DNA from: a virus
IMG/VR virus record: IMGVR_UViG_3300042868_010462
Span: 1 to 64,000 of that record
Direction: 5' to 3' (one strand)
Length of the DNA stretch: 64,000 nt
Part shown: in pieces, positions 52,857-60,971 of the stretch
Layout of the letters: every line of letters starts with the position of its first letter
Numbering within the stretch: position 1 is the stretch's first letter
Notes under the pieces: generated by a model
Database searches by the model: none
The model's input: only the letters and a program-made list of their open reading frames with translations
Told to the model about the DNA's origin: nothing
Position numbers and translations under genes: made by a program

Positions 52857-54725
52857 TTATCTCAATTCTTGTAAGTCGAATGTTCTAACACCATCAACTG
52901 TAATTCTTCCATAGAACCTGTTGTTCACCATTTTTTTAGCGTATCTAGTCATGATACCTTTGATTGGTGTAAAGTTGAATGGATTATACATTGTTGGAGT
53001 CAATTGAAGTGGAACATACGGAGCATAGATGTAACCAGTATCAAGAAGTGACGTACCTTTGTGTCCAATTAACACTTGGTTAGGTGGGAAGTAAGGGTCA
53101 CGATATACTTGGTATCTACCTGCTAATGTACCTACTCTTTCAATACCCATATTGTATTGGTCTTGGTCAGGAGAAGCATTTGATACGTGGAAGTATTCCA
53201 AGTCATCAAAGATTGCAGAAACCTCAGAAGACACAACAATCCAGTTAGCACCACCTCTAAGAGTTGATTTGTGGATTTGAGCAGAAAGTTGGTTGATAGC
53301 AGTAATCAACGTTTGATTCCAATCTTTTTGAGTGTAAGAAGTAGTAGCACTAATTCTTCTCCATCCGTTGTAATCCCATCTTAGATTCCAAGCAGCACCT
53401 TTTCTAAGGTCACGTAGGATTTCTCTATCGATTTCAGCTGCAACTTGCTCAGAAAGAAGAGCAGTTAATTCAGCTTCAGCATCGATGTTGTGGAATGCAG
53501 CAACGTCTTGTGCTAATTCAGGAGACCATTGAGCTCTTAATTTTCTTTCAGTTACAGAAACAGTTACTGATTCAAGGTCGAAAGAAACTTCACCAATTTT
53601 GTCTTCAAATTCTAATTCTTCGTATCTTCTAAATACTGTTGTGAATGCAGTACCTGAAAGTGTACCAGTCAAAGTTGTACCTGTGTAACCATCTAAAGAG
53701 TCAGAACCACAATCAGCACATATTGGACAAGAAAGGTCTACCTCTAAGTAGATACAACCATCTTGACTACAAATGTCATTGTAAGTACCACCACCATTTG
53801 AAGGCCAAGTAGTTTTAGTATTAGTTGAAGTTGGAGAAACGATACCTTTACCATATTGTTGAGTTACAACACGGAATAATAATGAGTTTCTTGTACCAGC
53901 AGCATTGTAAATAACATTACAAGGAGTTGTTGCACTGAAAGGTGAAGATGCTTGAGCGGCTGTTGCATATACTCTTAAATCAGATAAGAATGCCTCAGTA
54001 TCAATTTCATTACCATCAGGTGCAATAAGTTTACCAACACCAGTGTCAGCAAATCCACACATTTTGATAATTACTTTTCTTACGTTAGTTGTTGCTGGAT
54101 ATTGAGATGTTGCATCAGTAAGTAATCCACTACTCCAAACTTGAACAGTAGCTGTTTGAGTAATAGCAGACCAACGACCTTTTGAATAATCAAATAAACC
54201 AGGAGGGTCTAAAGCAGCTTCATTACCTTCATAGAATAAATCATAAAGATTTTTTGCATAAGCACCAGTACTTGTACCATAACCAGCACTTGTATCACCA
54301 GGATAGTTACCAGGACTTCCTACAGGTGCGTAGTGTTGACCACTATCACCAGCATTGAAGTTACCTGAAGGGTAAGTAGCACCAGTGTAACCTTGGATTT
54401 TAGGTACGAAGTAGAACAATTTACCAATAGGTAAGTTCATAGCTTGTACAGATACGATATCGTTAGCTAACAATTTAGAGAAAACTCTTCTTACGATAGG
54501 AAATACAACAGTTTCGAAAGAACCTGAACTTCCATCAGAAGTTGCTTCATTGATTAAGAAAGAAGCTTGGTTTTCATATAACTGAGCTACGTTTTCTTTT
54601 AGGTGGCCTCTAAGACCTTCAAGGAATCCTAATTTATCCCATTTGTTGATAGTATCTTCTTTGATAACTTTAAGGTGTTTCAAACCAATATTACCAACAA
54701 GACCCGATTCTAATAATGCTCCCAT
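52857..54725 (-). CDS. Major capsid protein, T4 gp23-like
   Basis: 622 residues. PIVRRVFSKLLANDIVSVQA, PIGKLFYFVP and the C-terminal FNFTPIKGIMTRYAKKMVNN region match gp23. The N-terminal 60 residues form a helical scaffold-docking segment ending SFLINE, followed by ATSDGSSG: a predicted prohead protease cut after Glu60. Larger than T4 gp23 (521 residues), with extra Cys-rich surface loop near residues 320-350 (CSQDGCIYLEVDLSCPICAD). Followed by a strong terminator. Confidence 0.93.
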   Translation of the reverse strand: MGALLESGLVGNIGLKHLKVIKEDTINKWDKLGFLEGLRGHLKENVAQLYENQASFLINEATSDGSSGSFETVVFPIVRRVFSKLLANDIVSVQAMNLPIGKLFYFVPKIQGYTGATYPSGNFNAGDSGQHYAPVGSPGNYPGDTSAGYGTSTGAYAKNLYDLFYEGNEAALDPPGLFDYSKGRWSAITQTATVQVWSSGLLTDATSQYPATTNVRKVIIKMCGFADTGVGKLIAPDGNEIDTEAFLSDLRVYATAAQASSPFSATTPCNVIYNAAGTRNSLLFRVVTQQYGKGIVSPTSTNTKTTWPSNGGGTYNDICSQDGCIYLEVDLSCPICADCGSDSLDGYTGTTLTGTLSGTAFTTVFRRYEELEFEDKIGEVSFDLESVTVSVTERKLRAQWSPELAQDVAAFHNIDAEAELTALLSEQVAAEIDREILRDLRKGAAWNLRWDYNGWRRISATTSYTQKDWNQTLITAINQLSAQIHKSTLRGGANWIVVSSEVSAIFDDLEYFHVSNASPDQDQYNMGIERVGTLAGRYQVYRDPYFPPNQVLIGHKGTSLLDTGYIYAPYVPLQLTPTMYNPFNFTPIKGIMTRYAKKMVNNRFYGRITVDGVRTFDLQELR

Positions 54726-54761
54726 TTTCTATTTTTTTTAGTTTAGTTTGCAGTTTATTGT

Positions 54762-56312
54762 TTATTTTAATTTTGACATTAAATCTTTCATTCTAAGGAA
54801 TTGAGGATTTTCGTAAGTTTTTGACTCAATCAAGTTAATTGATGAACCATTTGAAGGACTTTTTTGAATTGTTCTTTCGATTGATTCATTAACTTGTTTT
54901 CCTGTAGAAGGAGTTAATTCGTCTTTAATAATTTTGTAAAGATTTTTTGATTCTTTAAGAGTTTCTACACCATCAAATCTTTTCAGAATGTTAATTTTTT
55001 CTTGTTTTGAAGTTGAATGTTCTGTAAACAATCTTGTCGCATAAGCTAAGTTTGAATTAAATATTGCAACTTCATTTAATTTATTTCTGAAAACGTTTAA
55101 TGCTTTTCTGTATTCCTCATTTTTTTCTCTAAGTAAATTTACTTCTTGAGATTCGATAGATTCTTTTCTGATATGACGTGGTGCTGCTTTTGGTTTTGGA
55201 AGACCTTCTCTACCCCAATATTTACCATTACCTAGTGTTCTTGAAGCTTCTTTAGTTTCCCTTTTTTCAAAATCTGAACCTTTGTGAGTTTTTGATTTCA
55301 TACCTTTTTTTCCGGTATAATCTTCTTCACCTTTGTGAGTTTTTGATTTATCGCCTTTGTTCATACCATATTTACCCTCCTTAAATTCACCTTGTAAACT
55401 TGGTGATTTTTTGTCGAATTCATACTTCGGTCCTTTACCAGTATATGGTGCTTCATCACCCTTTTTCATTTTCTTTGTTGGGAAGTCCATAACCTTTCCA
55501 TAGTTAAATTTAGGTCCGTGTCCAATACCAACTCCTTTCGGTTTTCTGGCTTTCTTTGCTTCCATTAAATCATCCATTTCCTCGTCCATAGAATCATCCA
55601 TTTCCTCGTCCATTTCGATTTCATAGATTGGTTCATCCATTTCCATCATATCCATGTCATCCATTTCCATCATATCCATGTCATCCATTTCCATCATATC
55701 TATGTCATCCATTTCCATCATATCCATGTCATCCATTTCTTCGTCAGTTTCCATTTCGAGTTCATAGATTGGTTCATCCATTTCATACATTTCTTCATCC
55801 ATATCTAACCCTTCACGTACAATGTAATACTCTTTATTAGTCTCATCATCAGATAGTTCAATGTTACCTTCACCATCTTCAACCACCGATATTTTGTCAG
55901 TATCTTTCATTCTTGAAAATACTTTCATTACGTTTTCGATTGGTTCATTTGTTAAATCAATTGTAACATCTTCATCATCTTCCATTTCTTCATCGTCTTC
56001 AAATTCCATGTCTTCATCATCCATTTCGTCTTCCATGTCTTCATCATCCATTTCGTCTTCATCGTCCATTTCGTCTTCCATGTCTTCATCATCCATTTCG
56101 TCATCGAATTCAACATCAGCAATGTCAGATTCTTCTTCTTCTGAATCAACCTCTTCTTCGTCTTCTTGTTCGTTAAGAGATTCTTTTACTAATTCCTTGA
56201 TTTCTTGTCTCATTACTGAACCAAGTATTCCTTTTGCATTCTCAGCAACCGCTTCTTCCAAATTTTTCATTTGAATGATTGCCTCTTCTAAAATGTTTTT
56301 TTCTTCAGCCAT
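54762..56312 (-). CDS. Acidic prohead scaffold protein, gp22-like
   Basis: 516 residues. Helical N-terminus, then an extremely acidic Asp/Glu/Met region (about 50-250) including four 8-residue repeats of the type DMMEMDDM, a basic Gly/Lys-rich middle (about 255-370), and a helical C-terminus (NEEYRKALNVFRNKLNEVAI). Its place between protease and capsid genes matches T4 gp22. Longer than gp22 (269 residues). Would be cleaved and lost or retained as fragments. Confidence 0.75.
   Translation of the reverse strand: MAEEKNILEEAIIQMKNLEEAVAENAKGILGSVMRQEIKELVKESLNEQEDEEEVDSEEEESDIADVEFDDEMDDEDMEDEMDDEDEMDDEDMEDEMDDEDMEFEDDEEMEDDEDVTIDLTNEPIENVMKVFSRMKDTDKISVVEDGEGNIELSDDETNKEYYIVREGLDMDEEMYEMDEPIYELEMETDEEMDDMDMMEMDDIDMMEMDDMDMMEMDDMDMMEMDEPIYEIEMDEEMDDSMDEEMDDLMEAKKARKPKGVGIGHGPKFNYGKVMDFPTKKMKKGDEAPYTGKGPKYEFDKKSPSLQGEFKEGKYGMNKGDKSKTHKGEEDYTGKKGMKSKTHKGSDFEKRETKEASRTLGNGKYWGREGLPKPKAAPRHIRKESIESQEVNLLREKNEEYRKALNVFRNKLNEVAIFNSNLAYATRLFTEHSTSKQEKINILKRFDGVETLKESKNLYKIIKDELTPSTGKQVNESIERTIQKSPSNGSSINLIESKTYENPQFLRMKDLMSKLK
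55633..55728 (-). repeat. 24-bp tandem repeat, 4 copies, in scaffold gene
   Basis: TCATCCATTTCCATCATATC + CATG repeated four times in register (55633, 55657, 55681, 55705); the third copy differs at one base. Eight codons per unit keep the reading frame. Confidence 0.95.
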
Positions 56313-56336
56313 TTTTGGTTTTTTGTATTTTTATTC

Positions 56337-56344
56337 TATAAATA
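56337..56344 (-). promoter_or_regulatory. Candidate phage promoter element TATTTATA
   Basis: Minus-strand TATTTATA, 24 bases before ATG 56312; a second palindromic copy TATTTATAAATA lies at 56398-56409. Confidence 0.35.
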
Positions 56345-56430
56345 TGTTAATACTTTAAAAAAACTTTTGTAGAGTTATAAACAAACCCAAAAAAGTTTAT
56401 TTATAAATATCCCCAAAATCTATAAAATGA

Positions 56431-56462
56431 AAAAAGGAGGAACAAAGTCCTCCTTTATTTTT
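56431..56462. terminator. Bidirectional-looking terminator
   Basis: GGAGGA (56436-56441), 6-base loop, TCCTCC (56448-56453), extended by A/T pairs, with T-rich tracts on both strands. On the minus strand it closes the gene at 56479-56694. Confidence 0.8.
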
Positions 56463-56478
56463 TAATTAGATAAAAAAA

Positions 56479-56694
56479 TTATTCAATTACTTCATCTATT
56501 TTACTCTCGACTATTGCGGTAATACGCCAATCTTGTGTATAGTGCTCATAGATTTTAGTTACTTTTGCTTCAACATCTGTGGGATTGTAACCAAGAACTA
56601 ATTTTTCTAATTTTATTTTTTTTACTTTACCTGATTCTTCATCAACTAAATCCTCGGCAATTTTTGCTACAAAATACTTTTGTCCATCTTCCAT
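56479..56694 (-). CDS. Small DUF4494-like protein
   Basis: 71 residues: KYFVAKIAEDLVDEESGKVK, then KLEKLVLGYNPTDVEAKVTK and ITAIVESKIDEVIE. This order (strand, strand, AxxxIxE helix, final strand) resembles DUF4494, a small family known from Bacteroidota. Placed between scaffold and protease genes. Function unknown; family call tentative. Confidence 0.45.
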   Translation of the reverse strand: MEDGQKYFVAKIAEDLVDEESGKVKKIKLEKLVLGYNPTDVEAKVTKIYEHYTQDWRITAIVESKIDEVIE

Positions 56695-56718
56695 ATCTTA
56701 ATGATTTTTTTAATTTAA

Positions 56719-57441
56719 CTAATACCCAAGTTTAGCCAATTTTTTCATTAAATCAAGAGTAGCGTTACCTTTTTCACCAACATTTCTTTCTATAGCCATT
56801 TTTTTATCTTCGTCTAAGTTTTCAGCGTACATATCTCTATCCTCTTTATTTATAAAAAGGTAAGCCCCTGGTGTTGATGGTGAAGATACTAAGTCAAAAC
56901 AAATTAACTCGAAGTCATCTTGTACTTCATTCTGTTCCCCAACCTTTTTAAGTGAACCAACACCACGAGATGAAATACCTAACGTAACTCCTTGTCTGAG
57001 ATAATTCGCAGCCATATCTCCTTTTGTTGAAACTATTCCCCTCTCGTGAAAACCTGGTGAGGTTAGTAATTTTAGTTTACCCATCAATATAGGTCCTTCC
57101 CACCATACTTCAGTAATAATATGAGAAACTCTATCTAAATCTATCAAGGAGGACTCAGGGTGATTTAACTCAGACAATGAAGTACCTTTAGCAATCATTT
57201 TTTTGTAGTTTTCTGCTTCTCTTTTTAAGATTCTTTCAGGATAAACTCTTCCATTACGATTTGGGGTGTTATATTTTTGTAATACAGCATAAAATTCGAA
57301 TGGTTTGGAGTGGTCTAAAAAGTTTTTAGATTCTTTTATTATTTTGGCATTTTCATCCATTGAAGGAGAAACATAACCTGCATCATATTCGATTAATATA
57401 CCTTTACCCACGTGTCCTGGTTTGATTACTTCTAAGTTCAT
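56719..57441 (-). CDS. Prohead maturation protease, T4 gp21-like (S80)
   Basis: 240 residues. Catalytic His93 in SELNHPESSLIDLDRV and Ser157/158 in LGISSRGVGS, with a later FELICFDLVSSPSTPGA stretch, fit the herpesvirus-protease-like fold of phage prohead proteases. Expected to cut after Glu in (I/L)xE, a pattern present in the capsid protein and several predicted cargo proteins here. Position before the scaffold and capsid genes matches T4. Confidence 0.88.
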   Translation of the reverse strand: MNLEVIKPGHVGKGILIEYDAGYVSPSMDENAKIIKESKNFLDHSKPFEFYAVLQKYNTPNRNGRVYPERILKREAENYKKMIAKGTSLSELNHPESSLIDLDRVSHIITEVWWEGPILMGKLKLLTSPGFHERGIVSTKGDMAANYLRQGVTLGISSRGVGSLKKVGEQNEVQDDFELICFDLVSSPSTPGAYLFINKEDRDMYAENLDEDKKMAIERNVGEKGNATLDLMKKLAKLGY

Positions 57442-57456
57442 ATTTGAATTTTACTA

Positions 57457-57464
57457 TATAAATA
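57457..57464 (-). promoter_or_regulatory. Candidate phage promoter element TATTTATA
   Basis: Minus-strand TATTTATA, 15 bases before ATG 57441. A Bacteroidota -7-like TATATTTG also lies just upstream (57470-57477) but without a clear -33 match. Confidence 0.4.
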
Positions 57465-57480
57465 TAAATCAAATATAGTT

Positions 57481-57936
57481 TTATATTTCTGAAGAGTTAT
57501 TTTTATCCTTTTTGGTTAAGGTAAATGAAAAATATTTGTTATTGTGAAAGTTTTCTCTGAAAACGTCTTTTGTGATGTTTTTCAAACAATCCTTTATTTC
57601 AGAAGATTTGAAATCTAAGTAAGGTTGTTTTGTAAAAAAGTTTATTTCTAAGTTGAGAAAAGATTTTTTATTTAAGTTTATACCACTCGACCTTAAATCT
57701 AAGTCCACAATAAAATTTTCGTTGAATAATTCTTTGTTTATATTGTGATAAATTGTATGTTTGATACTTCTACTTAGATTCAAAACAACTCTATTCCAAT
57801 TCTCTACGTCTTCTTTTGGTTCTACCCATGTTTGTATGTTTAGGTAAATGGAGTTCAATTCAAACGAATCTACAGTACCATAAACAACTTTTGCAATTTT
57901 AAAACCTTGTATTTTTGAGGTTTTCCCTTTTTTCAT
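57481..57936 (-). CDS. Hypothetical protein in head cluster (151 aa)
   Basis: 151 residues, alternating beta strands (VVYGTVDSFELNSIYLNIQT, FIVDLDLRSSGINLNKKSFL) with a basic tail. Lies between the protease gene and the bS21 gene. Position recalls the small core genes 67/68 of T4, but sequence is not recognised. Confidence 0.5.
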   Translation of the reverse strand: MKKGKTSKIQGFKIAKVVYGTVDSFELNSIYLNIQTWVEPKEDVENWNRVVLNLSRSIKHTIYHNINKELFNENFIVDLDLRSSGINLNKKSFLNLEINFFTKQPYLDFKSSEIKDCLKNITKDVFRENFHNNKYFSFTLTKKDKNNSSEI

Positions 57937-58013
57937 TAATTTGTAACATTTTCAGTTTATTTTTTCATAAAAATAGGGGATATTTACTTAATAGTCAAAA
58001 ATAAATTGTTTTA

Positions 58014-58025
58014 ACAAATATTTGT
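58014..58025. promoter_or_regulatory. 12-bp palindrome ACAAATATTTGT before bS21
   Basis: Perfect palindrome ending 5 bases before ATG 58031. Could be an operator or part of the promoter; may also be chance in AT-rich DNA. Confidence 0.3.
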
Positions 58026-58030
58026 ATCAT

Positions 58031-58222
58031 ATGCTAATAATCAAAGTCGATAATAAAACACCAATAGAAAAGGCCTTGAAACTTTTTAAAAGTAAAGTTA
58101 TCAAGACCAAATTGATGACTGAGTTAAAAAACAGAAAGGAATTTGTTAAAAATTCAGTCAAAAGAAGAACTGAATTGAACAAAGCAAAATATGTTCAAAA
58201 AATCAAAAATAAAATAGATTAG
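58031..58222 (+). CDS. rpsU: Ribosomal protein bS21 homologue
   Basis: 63 residues from ATG 58031 (TTG 58022 is an alternative). MLIIKVDNKTPIEKALKLFK, then KNRKEFVKNSVKRRTELNKA show the bS21 pattern: a short strand, an aliphatic helix, then a basic RRxx helix. bS21 sits by the anti-Shine-Dalgarno end of 16S rRNA on the small subunit. It is the only plus-strand gene inside the minus-strand head cluster and overlaps the end of the next gene by 4 bases. Probably alters initiation on phage ribosomes. Confidence 0.82.
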   Translation: MLIIKVDNKTPIEKALKLFKSKVIKTKLMTELKNRKEFVKNSVKRRTELNKAKYVQKIKNKID

Positions 58223-58935
58223 ATACTATTATCCAATTCCTCCAATCTAAATAAATTCAATTTATCAAACTTTTCATTTGTAATCTTCGAAATTGTTTCA
58301 TCAATTTTGGTGACTACTTCTTCTTCTGAATTTTGTTTGATGTTACTTAGTTTATTTAAAACACTTTCTTTAACTACTTTGTACTTAGATTCCATTTCAG
58401 TAACATCTGAAGAAAGAAATCTCAACAACTTACCCTTAGTGTTTTCGTCTAATTGTTGTACGTAGTTTTTGATTGTTTTATTTGCTATATTAACCATTGT
58501 TGATATTGGTAAATTAATTGATTCTTTTTCTTTTTTAACCTTTCTTTTAAGGGATTCTGTTATTTTCTTTCTACTATTAATTTTTTGTTCAATAGTTAGA
58601 ACACTATCAGAAAACAAATTGTCAATGTCAGTATATTCGTTTTCAACATCAACACCCTCAACCCATAGTTCAAGTTTCCTCAATTTCTTTGGGTTAATTT
58701 TGCTCACAATATTTTTGTATTGGTTAATAGTTTCATTAACATAGTCGTTAACAATCGTACTATCTATGTTTGATTTATTTTTTAATTCATCATAAATCCA
58801 AAATAATTTAGTAAGATTTTTATTTTCTAAAATTGTATTTTGAAAATTTTTAAGTTCAGATTTAAATTCATTTTTATTGGAAAATGATTCCAACAAAATC
58901 TTATCAATTTTCGATTTAATTATACCAAATTTCAT
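58219..58935 (-). CDS. Helical prohead core-like protein
   Basis: 238 residues, Lys/Glu/Asn-rich and almost wholly helical. N-terminus MKFGIIKSKIDKILLES is a leader with a predicted protease site after LLE. Position between portal and protease matches the T4 gp67/gp68 core proteins. No sequence family recognised; core role is inferred from place, composition and leader. Confidence 0.5.
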   Translation of the reverse strand: MKFGIIKSKIDKILLESFSNKNEFKSELKNFQNTILENKNLTKLFWIYDELKNKSNIDSTIVNDYVNETINQYKNIVSKINPKKLRKLELWVEGVDVENEYTDIDNLFSDSVLTIEQKINSRKKITESLKRKVKKEKESINLPISTMVNIANKTIKNYVQQLDENTKGKLLRFLSSDVTEMESKYKVVKESVLNKLSNIKQNSEEEVVTKIDETISKITNEKFDKLNLFRLEELDNSI

Positions 58936-58948
58936 AATTTTTTTTATT

Positions 58949-58956
58949 AATAAATA
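58949..58956 (-). promoter_or_regulatory. Candidate phage promoter element TATTTATT
   Basis: Minus-strand TATTTATT, 13 bases before ATG 58935. Confidence 0.35.
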
Positions 58957-60744
58957 TTAATCTTTTAGGAGTTTACTTAGTTGACTCTCCATTTCCCCCA
59001 AATAATTTTTGGCTTTGGACAAATCAATAAAACTCATTTCCTCAAATATCCCTTCGTTTTCCAACAATATGTTTAAATTATCTCTATTGTTAAATGTTTC
59101 ACCCATACCTTCAGGACCACCTGCTGGTGGTGGAGTTCCCCCTTCAGCTCCTCCTGGAGGTGGTGGTGCCCCACCTGATGTTGTACCTGTTGTTTGAGTA
59201 TATAATTTATCAACATTATCAAACACACCAGTATTTGTTATAATTGTTGCGGTATTTGTAAGCTCAGCACCTACAGCTTTTTCAATTCTCTGTTGTTGTA
59301 AATCAAGTTTGATTTCCTCATCAGAGAATCCCATAACGTGTTTCTTAGCCCATGAAACAGAAGTTGGTGCAATACCCTCAATTGATGTAACACATTCCTT
59401 ATATAATGCGACCTTCTCTTTCCATATGTCAATTTTTAATAAATCTGCTTGACTCGATGGGTTTGTTAAACTTAAAGTAAAATTGGATAATTCATCTTCA
59501 AAACCTAAAAGGAATAAATGTACAATCGCAATCTTATTTAACTCAGCAACCATAGATTTTTGGATTCTGTTAATTGTTCTTGCAAAACGAATATCAATTA
59601 ATGATAAATTTTTACCATCACCAACTGGTTCTTCAAAACCTAAAAACGCTTTAGGTACACGTAAAGCAGTAAGTAGTTTCTTTTGGATGTATTCAATATC
59701 AGCAATCTCACCTAAGTTTTGACCACCAGGTAATGTATCAATCGGACTTGCCGCAGCGGCATCACGTACAGGAATGAAATAATCTTGGTCAACAGCCATT
59801 TGATTAAATCTCATATCCACATTACCTGTTTGAGAATCAACAACCTGACTTCTTTTGAACTTGTTTGCAACACGTTGTACATATGGTTCAACATCTTTAT
59901 CATCCATATTACCAACGAATACTTTAAACACCCTTCTCTCAGGTGCACGTGATGTTCTATAAATTAACATCGCATCTTCAGATAACAATAGTTGTTTCCA
60001 AATACGCCTTGCCTTTTCTAACATTGAAGTACCATATGGTAACTTTCTATCATCACCTAATAATCTAAAGTGTGCAATTTCCCAAGAGTTGAATTCCATA
60101 TCCTTGGCTTTCCACTTGAATCTAAGACCTTTGTTTTCGGCTGGTTCTTCAACATTTTGTCTACTTGCTTGCGCTGGCATACCTCTTTCCAAACGTTCAA
60201 TTTCGATATTTGGTAATTGCATACAACCAACAACTCCTTTTTCAGGGTCAAGTTTAAGATAGACAAAGTTATCACCATACTTACAAGTATTTCTAGTCCA
60301 CATTGGTAGATTTGTATTTAAATCTAAAACATTCAAAAATAAATCTATTAAAATACCCTTGATACGTTTTGATTCTGAGTATATTTGTAACATATACCCA
60401 TTCTGGTCAACCGTAGTAGATTCCTCACCATAAATGTCTAACGCAGCAGATATTTCGGGTGTATATTCCATAGATTCATAATCATAAAACGAAGCCAATC
60501 TAGTTGGTTCGTAATATACAGCCTGAGTGTATAAGTTACTTTCAATCTTAGTCCATTGATTTGCTAAGTAGTAAGTTTGTTGTGCTTGGAGTAATTCCTT
60601 ATCAAATTCTTGTTTTGATTTAGTTTTTAATAACTCCTTTCTATCGAAACTATAAGTTGGGTAATCTTGATTAAGTAAAGCATTAGGACCGAATGCTTGT
60701 GTTAATCTTTGCCAAACTGTTAAATTATTTTGATTATTTTCCAT
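58957..60744 (-). CDS. Portal protein, T4 gp20-like
   Basis: 595 residues. EPTRLASFYDYESMEYTPEI, ALDIYGEEST, NTCKYGDNFVYLKLDPEKG and IEYIQKKLLTALRVPKAFLG are typical of gp20-type portals. C-terminal tail is Pro/Gly-rich (GGAPPPPGGAEGGTPPPAGG) before a short helix. Forms the dodecameric ring at one capsid vertex through which DNA is packaged. Follows the terminase as in T4. Confidence 0.92.
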   Translation of the reverse strand: MENNQNNLTVWQRLTQAFGPNALLNQDYPTYSFDRKELLKTKSKQEFDKELLQAQQTYYLANQWTKIESNLYTQAVYYEPTRLASFYDYESMEYTPEISAALDIYGEESTTVDQNGYMLQIYSESKRIKGILIDLFLNVLDLNTNLPMWTRNTCKYGDNFVYLKLDPEKGVVGCMQLPNIEIERLERGMPAQASRQNVEEPAENKGLRFKWKAKDMEFNSWEIAHFRLLGDDRKLPYGTSMLEKARRIWKQLLLSEDAMLIYRTSRAPERRVFKVFVGNMDDKDVEPYVQRVANKFKRSQVVDSQTGNVDMRFNQMAVDQDYFIPVRDAAAASPIDTLPGGQNLGEIADIEYIQKKLLTALRVPKAFLGFEEPVGDGKNLSLIDIRFARTINRIQKSMVAELNKIAIVHLFLLGFEDELSNFTLSLTNPSSQADLLKIDIWKEKVALYKECVTSIEGIAPTSVSWAKKHVMGFSDEEIKLDLQQQRIEKAVGAELTNTATIITNTGVFDNVDKLYTQTTGTTSGGAPPPPGGAEGGTPPPAGGPEGMGETFNNRDNLNILLENEGIFEEMSFIDLSKAKNYLGEMESQLSKLLKD

Positions 60745-60787
60745 AAAGAAATTTTAAATATATTTCTATTGTTTTAAATAGTTCTAC

Positions 60788-60952
60788 CTAATTTGATGTA
60801 TTATTATTAGTTGTACTATTTGTATTATTGTTTTTGAATGGGACTTTATCAGGAGGACTAATTTTTGTAGTAGATATACCCTGACCTGGGACATTCAATT
60901 TTGACCCATTGAATTTCTTATCTCCACTTTTTTTTCTGTTTACAAATCCCAT
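60788..60952 (-). CDS. Small Asn/Thr/Lys-rich protein (54 aa)
   Basis: 54 residues from ATG 60952 to TAG 60788, filling the gap between terminase and portal genes. Begins MGFVNRKKSGDKKFNGSKLN and ends in an Asn/Thr-rich tail. Too polar to be a membrane protein. Preceded by a TATTTATA element. Could be a vestige or a small assembly factor; existence supported by position and start signal. Confidence 0.5.
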   Translation of the reverse strand: MGFVNRKKSGDKKFNGSKLNVPGQGISTTKISPPDKVPFKNNNTNSTTNNNTSN

Positions 60953-60963
60953 AATCTTTTTTT

Positions 60964-60971
60964 TATAAATA
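60964..60971 (-). promoter_or_regulatory. Candidate phage promoter element TATTTATA
   Basis: Minus-strand TATTTATA, 11 bases before ATG 60952, overlapping the end of the intergenic gap after the terminase stop. Confidence 0.35.

Noticed and set aside
55861-56274. Serine-rich plus-strand ORF opposite the scaffold gene
   Set aside because: Antisense reflection of the GAT/GAA acidic repeats on the minus strand.
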